Below, piece by piece: positions 51,956 through 63,960 of a stretch of 64,000 nt of DNA. Location of the stretch: NCBI GenBank assembly GCA_963070105.1, contig OY718805.1, positions 10,761,652 to 10,825,651 of the forward strand, read 5' to 3'. Numbering within the stretch: position 1 is the first letter of the stretch; each line of letters opens with the position of its first letter. The stretch comes from Litomosoides sigmodontis. Taxonomy: Eukaryota; Nematoda; Chromadorea; Rhabditida; Onchocercidae. Both the position numbers and the translations under genes were made by a program. The notes beneath the pieces are model-generated. The model did not search any database and was not told the origin of the DNA. It saw nothing but the letters and a program-made list of their open reading frames with translations.

Positions 51956-51961
51956 TTTATT
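51956..51961 (-). terminator. Polyadenylation signal AATAAA (CFAP20)
   Basis: Minus-strand AATAAA about 200 bases after the CFAP20 stop codon, within the gap before DIS3; a second copy lies about 45 bases further on. Confidence 0.45.
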
Positions 51962-52158
51962 CGCCACCATGGTTATATAGGTTGTGATATACGTTCAATA
52001 ATGTGAACTGCATATCATAATATTCTGAAATGCAAGACTTAGTGCCACCAATTAAACCATTATAGAAGTTATATTGGGTGAATTCTCAATTTCTTCCATT
52101 CTCCATTTCATTGGAAACTGTGCTTAATTTTTGAAACAAAACACATCTTTAAAACAAT

Positions 52159-53714
52159 CTACATTATTAAAATGCAAAAAGCACTTGCCACTGCTACTGC
52201 GGGATCATCATCACTTGTTGGTGAAAAACCAGCACCCTGGATGCCACTTTTAATAGGCAGATATAACTTGAATTCAGCAGGAAGCTCATCTTCAGAATAC
52301 AACCGGTCCGCAAAGTAAATTCGACGGATCCGACAATTCGCATGAATCTAAATATTCGAGACGTTCAAACTGCACGAAAAAGTAAACACACAAACAAGAG
52401 ACGTTCTCAATACGGTGATTATAAGTTGTTAAATTCATGAACCTGTATACGAAGGGTTTCGACATAAGCTGTGCCATACGCACGTTTCGTAAAGTCGGCC
52501 AAATTGAACTGAATCTGGTTCCATCCTTCATCTAACCGCATAGGCATTGTACAAATGAATGGTTTCACACGAGTATTGGATTGAAAATTAGATGCCCGAA
52601 AACGTCGTTTTACACTTTTGTCATCGAGTACCTGCAAAATTCAGGATTAACGATGCAATAATTTCGACTTTGCTGCCGATATGACAGATGTAGAAATCTC
52701 CTGCACTAAAAAACTTTCACGAAGGAGAGCACTAACGAATGGCATGAGATGTAGTAACGATTACAATAATAAATAAAAGTAATGAATGAATCCGGTTATC
52801 ATTTGGACCGATCTTGTTGTCATCCACTGAAAATACTACTGCATGTCATGAAAACATGAAAGAAAAGTGATAAATATTTATCTAATTGTTTTTATCAACA
52901 ATTCAACCACATTTCCTTTTCGAAACCAACAATATCGACTAAAATTTAGATCAAGAAGACATTATAATACGTCGAGAAGAAAAATAAAATATCGGAGAGC
53001 TAATGAAACAAGTAAATTACAAACCTGTACTTCAAACGAGAAATATTTTTTCATATTCTTAACAATTATCACCAAATATGGTAATTTAATTCCTAGTGTC
53101 TTCTTAGGATCTAATGGGCACGAAATATACGTGGTGCTGAAATTTTCTGATAAAACAAAATATTTTGAATATATCATTAATGCAGAAATAATGGCAGAAA
53201 CAATGATTAATGAGAACATTCACGAGTTCGTAATTTATAGCGTTTCGCCATCCAAAAAAAGCGAAAAGTAACAATTTTACAATTTTAAATTCTTCCGAAT
53301 CTTGTCATCTTATATAATTTGGCATACATTAAATATAGTTGCCTCATTAAAGGCGAACTAAACAGTTAGTAAATGTAAAAAAAGAATCACGAATAATGGC
53401 AAAATATCTCACCTCACATTTGTCCCCAATATTTCGATTATTAGCGACTGTATGTCGTCATCGTTAATGCGTTTTATATGGCCATTCCGAACCTGATTTA
53501 AATGAAATGCGTCAGACGTTGTTTCTGATAATTTCAATTAAATTTAAACTAAATGTTGAAGCATCATGCCATGACTGAGCCTTTGATGCGACGTAAAAAG
53601 TGACATTAATTTCGAAAAAGTGGAAGTAACCTTTTTGTCCCAAATTTGTAATGGTTTGCTTCCAATACTGTAGAGTACAGAGAGTAACCCGCTTTGAAAT
53701 GTATTATGAAACAT
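52159..53714 (-). CDS. cfap-20: CFAP20 (BUG22/GTL3) cilia- and centriole-associated protein
   Basis: Highly conserved protein of axonemal inner junctions and basal bodies. Five exons join in phase: 53714-53631, 53492-53413, 53136-53025, 52631-52443, 52347-52159, giving 217 residues. The match to the family is near identity: [83 protein letters not shown]. The human protein (193 residues) stops soon after that last motif. Here about 29 more residues follow (starting [16 protein letters not shown], ending FCILIM), a lineage-specific tail. GCGCAG abuts the ATG with a TTTTTAG seven bases upstream, so the 5' end may be trans-spliced. Nematodes lack motile cilia, so a role in sensory cilia or elsewhere is likely (inference). 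Confidence 0.97.
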
Positions 53715-53948
53715 CTGCGCACTAAAAATAAATACAAGAAGGAAAAAGTCAAATTTCGATTTCTGCTGAGAGCCATAGGACTTGTATGACCTCGATAAAC
53801 CTCGTGTTGCTCCGCATGAAAAGACCTAGATGAAAGCATAAAGGCGCCCGAGGGCCCTGTCATCTGACACACCATACTTTCTTACCTAATATGCAACTGC
53901 TATGCAACGCACTGAACCGTTTCACCCGGTTGAATGGAAAAAAGTGTG

Positions 53949-54081
53949 GTGGAGGAGGAGGGGGAGGGTTTGTTGGGCAGGTCTTGGTAGATTTGGAAGA
54001 GAAATTGATAGTGCAAAAGCGAACAGAGCTCGAAGTGTGAGCAACAGGGCTGAGTTATGTCAAGTGGAGGTGGAGGTGGAG
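53949..54081 (+). other. G/purine-rich tract at a divergent promoter
   Basis: GGAGGAGGAGGGGGAGGG near 53950 and GGAGGTGGAGGTGGAGGG near 54064-54081 lie in the 600-base gap between the divergent CFAP20 and ashwin genes. Similar G-rich tracts occur near 8.2 kb and 32.2 kb. Confidence 0.45.
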
Positions 54082-54278
54082 GGCTGCGAAAGATTGGGAG
54101 AAGTGGGCGAATATTGCTTAATAATTATTTTCTGAATCGGTTAAATTTGAGGATGATGTTCAGGTCCGAATAACTGGGCGATCTGTAATGAAGTGGAGGA
54201 CGAAGTAACCATTCCTTTGTCTCGGATTGAATTCGATTTATTCTTTCTAGATTGCGCGATGTGTGTGAATGTATGTGT

Positions 54279-54289
54279 TTACTTGTCAG
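54279..54289 (+). promoter_or_regulatory. Putative spliced-leader acceptor of ashwin
   Basis: TTTACTTGTCAG ends about 28 bases before the ATG at 54318, with no coding exon upstream. Confidence 0.4.
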
Positions 54290-54317
54290 AATTCTCGGAA
54301 TTCTGCTCCTCCAAGGA

Positions 54318-55461
54318 ATGAGAAATGATGAGGACGAGGTTGTGCCCTCTATGTCGACATGCTTATTTCCGGATTTGATGACACGAGATGAGATTCTGGC
54401 TGTTCTAAAGCATAAATTCAGAAGGATTGGTGTCCACACAAGCAACATAGGAAAGCTTTCAGATGACGAGTTATTGGAACAGTTCAAGAAGTTCGCAATG
54501 CCAAAACCTCAACGAAAGGTCTCATTTTGCCTTGTAAATAGCTCTTAACTAGCTTTTTAATCGTTTCTTATCCATCGAAATAAAGCGAGAAGGATTTGCT
54601 CAGGAAGGGTAGTGGTAGTAGCCCAGGAGCGTAACTGTAATGTATTAGCTTTGAAGTCCAAATTTGCGATAGTTTTACCATTTTTTTTACCAACTTCGTG
54701 TGTAGCGTTTGAACATAAGTCACTTGATAACGCTGTTAATTAACCAGCGAAGGAGTGTTATCGTAAGTTCATTAATTTATAGCGAAGTCGTCCTCAACAC
54801 AAATTTCTGGTTCTGCAAAAAATTTTTCTGCACTTACACCTCATTATCATGTTTGGATTAAAACTTTTGTGCAGAAACAGTGGAGGAACCTTTTTCTCGG
54901 TGTTAAAAGTAACAATACTTTCAGGGACGTATTTCCTGCAATTCCCTCAATCGTTTCGAAAATGTTGCAGATTCAAATAATTTAGAAGTATCAGTAGCTG
55001 CATTGGAGGTTTAATTTTTCTCACTTTTCAATAACAGACTGCTAGGGAATAAATGCACTGAATACCAATAACATATTGGTGAGTGCAAAGGATTGCAGCC
55101 TCTCTTTGAGTTGTGTTATGAGTAACAAGTGCTTGAAATAAAATTACTGTATATTTGTTGAAATTAAAAAATACTATAACAAAAAGTTATAGCATTTTCG
55201 TGTCAAACTTTACAGCTCTAACGGCCAGTCCTTCCCTTTTTACTTTAAATTAACTTCATTATGGTTTTTGAGTGGCGCAAAAACTTGTCAACTTTTTACA
55301 TGCATTTTTTACTGATGTTTCAGAATTCGGGATCGGTGTGCAGTGGTACTAATCCGATTAATAGACGAAGAACTAGCGCTTGTAGAAAGCGACTTGGTAC
55401 TAGCAACGTGGAGTGCAACGCTGTTAAGATGAGGAAACATTCTCCTATACAATTTCCATAA
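54318..55461 (+). CDS. Ashwin (C2orf49) homologue
   Basis: Ashwin is a small nuclear protein that belongs to the metazoan tRNA-splicing ligase (RTCB) complex. Two exons join in phase: 54318-54518 and 55324-55461, giving 112 residues. The conserved N-terminal block is seen as LFPDLMTRDEILAVLKHKF, then GKLSDDELLEQFKKFAMP and KPQRK, matching the vertebrate pattern HPELLSQEFL ... LTDLYVQHAIPLPQR. The last residues, IQFP, resemble the vertebrate ending (VTWP). The protein is half the vertebrate length (232); the Ser/Pro-rich middle is replaced by a short basic stretch (NRRRTSACRKRL). The identification rests on a short motif; alternatives were not recognised. Confidence 0.78.
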
Positions 55462-57117
55462 TTTATAAAGGGTATAAATTCCACACGTGCAATTTCCACA
55501 CATATGCCGACTGTGCAAAGAAAAAAGAAAAGGAATGCGCTTAGTTTTGCACTTGCTTCAAATTTTTGTATAGAGGTTCAAATTGAAATACTTTTATGTT
55601 ATATTACATAATTATCTTTTATTTATTTGGCATGAAATTTTTGCATTCATTTCAGTAAGCAGTGAAGAGTTCTATAATGTGACTATCATTTGAAGATTAG
55701 TGCTTTCAATGTTCACAATAGTAAGCCTTATTTTGTGTTTCCATAAATAACGACGTAATTTTCAAAAAAAGAGGATTTTCTTAGGGATCATTTTTGAAAT
55801 TTATTTCCCTCTAATTTAGTCTTTTCAATTCAGTATGCTTAATGCTCGAGTTCGAACTTTTTATGAGTCACACTTTTATTCGGTAATTTTTGGTCTTGCA
55901 ATTTCTTCTATTCTTCACTAGCTTTGATTCCGAATCAGTCATACACAAAAGTAGCTGATGATACGATGTACCAAATAGCGTTGTCAAGACGTAAAAATAC
56001 TGATATCCATTTAATAGAGCACTTAATCAATTCCCGACACTTATGAAATATCAATTTAAGCAGTTTTAGATTTGTGTATTTTCCTGTTTTTTCCAGTTGT
56101 AATTCTGTTGTGCTTTATCATTTTTCTGTCTTCATTTTTTTTCTTAACATTTTTTGCAATTTGTTATTGAATTTCTGGAGCGTATTCTGCAGAATTATTT
56201 GTTGTTTCAACTCTAAATCTGCTCAAATTATAGTTGGAAACTAGTACTCTCTTTTAGATGGGCTGAGCAATTAGGGAAGTTTTCTTATCCATAATTATCA
56301 TTTGCTGTGTTCTACCCTACTAGATGCTCTTTGCACTTTCCACTTATATTTATTCCTAATATTGCATCGAATCCATGTTGGTATATATTTATGTGAATTA
56401 AGAAAGTTGTTATTACTTATGCTCGCTCGGGCACATAGTTAAAGTTTTTTGCATTAACGAAGTATAGTCATTATTTTATACATACCAGTAACAAGAGCCA
56501 ACCGCAGTTGGCCTTATTGCAATTATTATCACGTAACATGTTAAGTTTTTTGGTATTATTCGCTACAAAACGTCGAAAAGTTGATCTTAAAGAGGTAATT
56601 TAGATTTGGTTTTTGAGGATCTTTTTCTCAGGAATTTCCATCCCAGGATGAAGCTTAGTTTAAATATGTGACTAAATGTTAGGTGAGGCTCATAAGGATA
56701 CTCCAATCGATGATGTTTGTAGGATTGGGTCACAGTAGTAAGAGAGTAGAAACATAATGAGACGGTAATAAGGTGGCAAAAAAAGGATGTGCCGTAATTA
56801 ACATAGTGAAAGAGTGTGATCGAATGGTTGAAAGTAATGCGAGGATTTCTTAGTCGTATGGCATGAGAATCACTCACTTCAATGTAACAACTTTGGAATA
56901 GACAACGGCGGGAAACGTAGCGCCTATGTTTGGGCAAGAAAGCGAAGATATTTTGCAAAGAGCTTTCGAAGGTTTTAACTAAATGGAGCGAGCGGCTCCC
57001 AGTCCTCGAGCAACAAACGTCATGCAGACTGGGATGTAGCGCAAGTGGACCGTTTGACTGCAACAACCATCACATCACCGCTGTGCTGTTGGCAGAAGCA
57101 GTGCTCGCTTGTAGTGC
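55462..57117. other. Intergenic stretch, no gene seen
   Basis: Contains the 3' flank of ashwin and the 3' flank of the GPCR. One 159-residue minus-strand frame (57066-56587) sits just past the GPCR stop, but it shows no domain, splice sites or coding-like composition and was not accepted. Confidence 0.45.
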
Positions 57118-58897
57118 TCACAAGAAGCAATCGCCGTCCATGAAATGTGTGTTAGCAATTGTAGTGGAATCATATTTCCGCCCCTTCCTCGCCCACATCT
57201 TCATCAGTGCTCGTCGATAAGGTCGAAGTAAGAACAAGTTGATTAAAGCATTTGAAAGCGGATGGATGCCGATAATTGCTTCGCATACGGTGAACCACAT
57301 CATCGTTATATCGATTGAAAACATTAAAAATAGATCTGAAATGGAATGTGATCTGAGCTCAGCCAAGTGATCGGATAGCCACCGATGGATCACATTTGCT
57401 ATCGTGGCAACTTCTTCAATTGGAGAAGATGCGGAAGAATGAAACATGCAAGTGTGACGGATGGATAAGTTTCCTGTGACAGATGGACGGACGCTTGATT
57501 TCGTTCCCAAAATGACTTCTTCTTTCCTCACTTAATTTGTTGATGAGTATAGAGAGAGGTCTGTGCTAGGGTCAGCGCCTGCTCTTTCCTAATTTCTATC
57601 CCAAAAGGAAAAGGAAGGACGAACTTGCAATGTAGTATGGCGTAGCCAAGACAAGTGGCATAAACGCCTGCAAAATATACGTGTAAACGATAGCCTTCTG
57701 CTGTTGCAGATGTCTTGGATTCAAACTTCGTCCACTTTGCTTCCTTGCTGCTTTGGTCTGTCTTCGAACGATGGACAAGAGCACCAGCAGGTTGCATATG
57801 AATGAGAAAATGAAGAATGACGGCGATAACACGAAGAACACGAACTGAAATAGATAGATCATTAATTAATTAATTAATTAACTAATGAGCTAAGCAGAGC
57901 TGTGCAAGTAATGTGTGCTTTCGTTAGCAGCTCAGTAATGCATTGCTCGCTCGGCACACCCTGACCTACAAGGAAGGAAGGAGGAGGGGGAGGACGAGTT
58001 AAGAAGTACATGACACTTTTAAGTGATTAAAGTGATTGCTTGCTCTCTTCCTTTCTTCTCCCACTGATTTGATTTGACGTGGAGGCATCGATTGATGATG
58101 ATGATTCGACAGACACGCGCTCCTCTAAAGCCTAAGAATCTCAACTTCCTCCTTTTTTTTCAGCTACGTGTTCAGATACGCTAACAACTATTCAGACACG
58201 TGGAATGTCCGCATGGAAAACAGATGTGGGACAAATTTTCACTGCTAAACTCCTTCACGTCAAAAAAGTAAAGCTCCGGTGATCGATCCACCATTTGAGA
58301 TCGGTCCTTTCATTAGTAACTCTTAATTTGAGAAAGTAGTCAAGGAAAGCAACTCACAACGTTAGTGTAGGGTGACATCCGTATGTACGCAAATATGAAG
58401 TCATAGAGAAGCACGTCCTGAAGGCAAAGGTCGTAGGTGGCAACTAACATTGGAATCACAAAGCATGTCAAAATTACCATCGTTAACGTCTTAATGCTCA
58501 AGTCACAGTTGTGGCACACTAAAAGCCATTGGTCAATGGCCAGCACCGGAAATAGGAAGTAGATGACGTACGTGGTGTTGTAAATGACTGTGCGCAAGAA
58601 GCTGCATAAAAATAGGCTCAGCTTAATGTTACCGAATAGCATGATCAAATAGACTGAATTCAGCATCAAATATCCAAAAAGTCCGTATAAATTGGCAATT
58701 GTCATGCCTAAGGTAGGGTACTTGACACGCGCCGAAATGAGGCCCTTTTTCAGGCCCATATATGCTAACAGGATATTTGGTGGTACTGCCAAGGAATACA
58801 GGATGATATAAATAATTGAATTAGGCAAATATGATTCCAATGCAGGCACTTCATCATCCAAGCTAGATCCATTTTCCACCTTTTTGTAAAATGACAT
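57118..58897 (-). CDS. Seven-transmembrane nematode chemoreceptor-type GPCR
   Basis: Three exons join in phase: 58897-58358, 57844-57625, 57335-57118, giving 325 residues, the normal size of worm serpentine receptors. Exon 1 holds five hydrophobic helices, starting around SIIYIILYSLAVPPNILLAY and including the third-helix end LAIDQWLLVCHN in place of a DRY motif. Exon 2 encodes FFVLSPSFFIFSFICNLLVL, a basic loop (RRQTKAARKQSGR) and a helix YTYILQAFMPLVLATPYYIA. Exon 3 gives the seventh helix and the worm-type ending SNALINLFLLRPYRRALMK. The ATG immediately follows TTTCAG plus G, consistent with trans-splicing. The exact subfamily (str/srd-like) was not resolved; the ligand is unknown. Confidence 0.85.
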
Positions 58898-60050
58898 CCT
58901 GAAATTTGACATCAGTTACCAGGAGAAGACAAATTACTGGGGGCTTTTTCGACAAGAATTTCAATGGCAGCCTTATTTAGACTTATCAGGAAGGAAGGAG
59001 AAGATAAGAAAGAAAGAAGAATCAAGTAATGTTACCAATTAAATATAAGTGAATTTAAATTAAATCTGTTACGTACTTCTCCACTCGATTCTCCAGCAAC
59101 TGCAAGAATTAGAGAATTAAGGCTAAGTTATGTATCAAACATTTCATTTCACTTCTCTGACCCCAAGGAGATCGATGAAACCTTGTTAATAAAGGACATA
59201 GTCAATCTGAATAAATGGATTATTGTGTGAAAGCTGCAAAGGAGGAATTTAATTAGTTGAAGCGCCGGTTTTTACGTTTTGCCATAGCACTTTCAAAGAG
59301 TGCGGTAGGAAAGCGGCTATTAATACAAGATGCGCTTTTAATAAAACAACTCATTTTAGCTTTGCTTCATTTTGTTCAATTATTAACCGGTAAAAATACT
59401 TGTAGCACGAGCACCTTGCGTCGGTCGGGTTCGCTCACATTGTACATAAGCAATGACGTATGCAAATAAAGACAACAATGAACTGAGCAAGGCAACTGCT
59501 CCTCCTTAACGACCAGTATTACTGCAACATAATAATACAGTTACTAGCTGTGTTCCGCCGATCCAGCATTGATTTCGCGAAATACGAAATTGGGAAAATG
59601 AAATGTTTGCGTGGCGGAAGGGTGGAACTATGGGCGCTGATTGATGATGGTGTTTGTGTTTACGCAGAGACAGAGTTCCGCGGTTGTTTGGATTCCGTGC
59701 TTTCCGACTTTGCATGTTGCATGTGATAGTAACGTGACAGTAAGGTTTGCTTGTGACTGTAGCTTGCAAGTTGTAGGGAAGGTAGTAGTAGAATTTGATG
59801 CGAAAAAAGAGAGGTGACCCGCTGTGGACGGATCAGCTAGCAAGATGGACCGGACCTCTGCTGAGAGCACAACACTTAGCCGACGTTTCCCTTCACTTCT
59901 TCCTCCTTGATGGGAAGAAGAGATGCCTAGGCAGTTTGCTGCCAGCAACTTCATTTCGAGGCAAGTGGTGTTGTTAAATTTAATCCAAAAGGTCTTAATT
60001 GTATATGATAGAAATGTTTTCATAAATTAGATCAAGGAGGACCTACACCA

Positions 60051-60071
60051 GTGTGTGTGTGTGTGTGTGTG
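60051..60071. repeat. (GT)n microsatellite
   Basis: Ten GT units. Confidence 0.95.
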
Positions 60072-62239
60072 ACAGTACTTTATGCTGAGTAGATTAATTA
60101 AATCAGAAAGAAAATGTGTAAACAGACCAAAAAAACTGAATTAATCGGCAAAATACATACATATAAACGAAAAGACATCATCTCACTTAGGGAAATTTCG
60201 AAAGCCGTTACGCAGCGTCAGTGTCCGTGATGAAAGTTAAACTTTCAGCGCAGTCGATGACGGTGCGGAACAGGATGAAAATAACTTGGATTAATCAATC
60301 CTTCATCAACGTCAAGTGACGAGTAAGTAAATCAAACTGAAATTACTTTACTAACATGTCAACAGAAACGCCTTGCCTCCTCGATTCCCACCAGACAAAG
60401 TGCAGCATGTGATGAATTGTATTTTATCAGAATTGAATCAAATCCTACTATTACGCCTTACCCCTTACCTCTTGCGCGCCTTACACCACCGCCCAAATAC
60501 AACAGCATGTACGGACATTTATGTACATGCCTACCACAACCGTCGTCCGCCGTTGCCTCACTCTATAAAGTTATGAATGAGTTTAGAATGCTCTCACTTC
60601 ACTACTTCAGTTAAATTTATGCTCCTCCTTTCGCTCCACGTCCTGCTAAGCATATACCCGAAATTTGTACAATGATTAAGCAGAAATATTTCCCTCAGTT
60701 TCTACTTCCGGACACAAGTGCTACTACTCTGCGAAGCTTTGTAAAACAAATGCGTTGTCTCGTAGTCTTCTGAATCACGTAGCTATCACCGGTTAACTAC
60801 TTATACTCCAAACTTTCAGTGAGATCATCGTCTTCCCGGACAAAATCCCGCCTTAATCAGAGCTCTCGCTTCGTTTCAAAATATCTTGAAATAGTTATTA
60901 AATGACCGATGGCAGGCCAGTGAACGAGATCCCAAGTCTCAGCAAACACTTTCTGAAGCAGTTGGTTCTAAAGTTTTTGAAGTAAATCTTGGAAAGGAAG
61001 GAAAAACATTATTTCATTAACCGATATATTAATTTCCAACCGTTATTTTTAACTGTACAGTTTAGGACTTCTCTTCGGCCAACAATATTCCATCAGCTAG
61101 TTTCCTATCCTTAAGCAATTCAAATTCCTTCCGATATTTCCCATTTCCAACATCGCCCATTTTCTAAGAATTGCTTGAACATTTAAGACCTCTTATCTAA
61201 ACTGTTATTCAAGCGGAATGTCGTTCATTTGATGGTTCAGGAGAGCGGAAAAATGTGCATTTTCGATTTCTAAGTGAGAAGTGCTAGGAGAGGTGACAAG
61301 TGGATCATCTTATCAGTTGCTCCAGGTGTTCTCCCTACTAGGATGATAACGGCTGATAAGGTAAGGAACCACTTCTTCTCCTCCGATACTTGTATGTCAC
61401 GGTCAGTTACAGTGATGTAATCACTAACATCATCCATTTAACCATAAAGAATTAAATCATTTCACTTTATGCAGTGAATCGATAAAAGTTCGCTTTGTCA
61501 GAAATGTCGGAAGGAAAAACAGTCAGTCCTTCGTGCAAGGCAAAGGAAGGAAGATGGAGCGCGTGCAGCGTACGCCTCACGCGATTTCATTTCCTTTATC
61601 GAACGATTCAGGCTGAAAGAAGCCTGAAATATCAGTTTCGCCGAGAAAAGCAGGAAATATGGAATTCCTACTTCCCAATGCCTACACTTCATTGCACACG
61701 TAAATGTGCATACCCACGCATACACAGAAACAAGCACGCGGAGAGAGAGAGAGGGCGAAAAGACAATTTTACATTGAAATGATTTTAAATGAATGACGAC
61801 GAATTAATGTCCTTTTTTTCTTCAAGACTTCGCTTCTTCTTACCTAAGTGATTCACCGTTGAAACCAGCGGCTGTCGGATCAATGAGTAATGTTTGCTAG
61901 CCACACGGTGAAGTCCCACATAACTGTTAGATCCGATTTCGCAAAAGCGATGAAACGTATTTAAAACATGCTAGCAAGGACATCGCACTATTCTCTGATA
62001 ACCAAAACTATCAGTCATCAACGTGCCGGGTAGGTATGGCTCGTTGACAGAAGTAATGAGAACTTTCGATGGAGAAAGCAGCCGTCTATGGATTCAGCTT
62101 GTTGCTGTAGGGAAAGAGAAGTGTCCTTTTCATGGAAGACAAAATGATAAATTGAAATAGAAGTTGTGCATTGCAAATTCCACAACCATTTGCAACACAT
62201 TGCACTTTTGCAAGAAGCAAAATTAAGCATATGGAATAG

Positions 62240-62240
<1 letters not shown>

Positions 62241-62271
<31 letters not shown>
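62241..62271. repeat. (TG)n microsatellite
   Basis: About fifteen TG units. Confidence 0.95.
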
Positions 62272-62274
<3 letters not shown>

Positions 62275-63926
62275 GAGGGGAGGGATCAATTAGATTAGAA
62301 CATGTGACATGAAAGCTTAACTGTGATATGAAGTGGAAGAAATCGCGATAAAGATAGTCGTCTGCCTTAAAGGCTCACCATTGCGGAGGGAAAGCGAAGG
62401 ACTCGGTGGAACGGAGAATTCACGGAAGTGAATCTCATCACCCGGGAATGGCTAGCAATTTCTCGATGACAAAACAAGGACAGAGGAAGAATTAAAAGCA
62501 TAAAAGTTGTAACTCATCCATCCGACGTACATTGCCCTTGAGGATGGGAAGCACGGGCATATCGCTGCGCTGCATTGCTGCTTCGTGAACCTCGTGAGCC
62601 ACCCACCCATCCATCCTTCCTGGCTTACCTTGAGCAGGGAAAGGAAATATTAAAGGAGGCGGCAATTCATAGCAATAGATTGGTGCGGTCATTATCCTTA
62701 TCATTATCCGAGTGATTGTGGGCAATAGATTCAATTCAGTGCTATGTATCGGTAAGTGTGGCTGATTTCATTCGCTTCAGTCGGAAACACCTCATAACGT
62801 TGAAAAGCAGGTGCTAGATGGTTCCATGAAAGAAGGAAATCTAAATAGGCAATCTGCATCCACTCACGCTTCAACAGCGATGAGAGTTGAAATGAGAGGT
62901 ATTGCATTCTTCAAATTTCCCGCTGAAAGGAAAAGAGTAAAGTCATTTTCTTCATTCAATTTAAGGACAGAATGGCATGATCAGGCCAACCACCACGTTT
63001 CTCAAACACATTACTTGATTGTTTGGCAAACTACCCGTCTATGCAATTTGTGATCGCCTCTGAAGAGAGAATAAATTTTTGAAGCTCAATTCAGAGCTTC
63101 AAAACATTCTATTTGACTAAAGTTGCAAATCTAAAAAAGTGCCAAAGTTTTGCTTCAAAAGATTCTAATCTCCAAAAGGTTTCATTTTCAACTTTATTTA
63201 CATCGTTGATCTGTTGACGTGAGCGACGTATGCTACCAGCCTCTTTCTGTTTCTCAAAAGCCCTCCCCTCATATTCAGACTTCCTTTTTTGCAAAAAACC
63301 TTTTACCTTTCTCGAACTTCTTGTGAAAGAGTAAGAAGAAAGATAGATAGAGGTGATGGAAGGACGTCACGATGCCACATCCACATCCCTCGCTCTAGAC
63401 AAGCTGATCACAGGGGAATATTGTTTAAACGTTCACCTGCTCAAATGATCATTTTGAGTGTTTCACATGTACATCCACTATCTTCACTCAGTCGGAGAAG
63501 AGTTTTTAATCCACTCAATTATCCCATGCATTTCATTTCAATACAACAGCACGATGCAATCAAATTGATCCATTAGAATGGCTCACAGTGGGTCAGTGAA
63601 CTGAGCTTCGAATAACCCAGCTCGGTAAACGCCAAACAGCGTCCAGGTCCTAAAATATGCCCCATTTCAGTTGATGACGATGCAACTTTGTGGCACATGA
63701 GTTGCAATAACAAACCGAAATGCCACGCATAAAATTATGGCAAACGTCAGCGGAGGTGTTCCGAGTGTTCGGAGCGACGTGAAAGCATTGCCGATATGTC
63801 GCCGTCACGAGTGAGAGAGAGATTACAAGCAGTATCGCTCCAAGAGGCATAATTTATTCTCCCAATCTTTTCAAAGAGTTAAATTTGAAGTGCTGCCGGA
63901 AATGCTTTCGTGCTATCACTAACTGT

Positions 63927-63959
<33 letters not shown>
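63927..63959. repeat. (CAG)n trinucleotide repeat
   Basis: Eleven CAG units, followed by TGGCAGCAACAG. It could encode polyglutamine or polyalanine if an exon extends past the right edge; no supporting open frame with splice sites is visible in the window. Confidence 0.95.

Positions 63960-63960
<1 letters not shown>

Noticed and set aside
56587..57066. 159-residue minus-strand frame just downstream of the GPCR
   Set aside because: Long for chance but without recognisable domain, helices or splice signals; amino-acid content looks like translated non-coding AT-rich DNA. Left unannotated.
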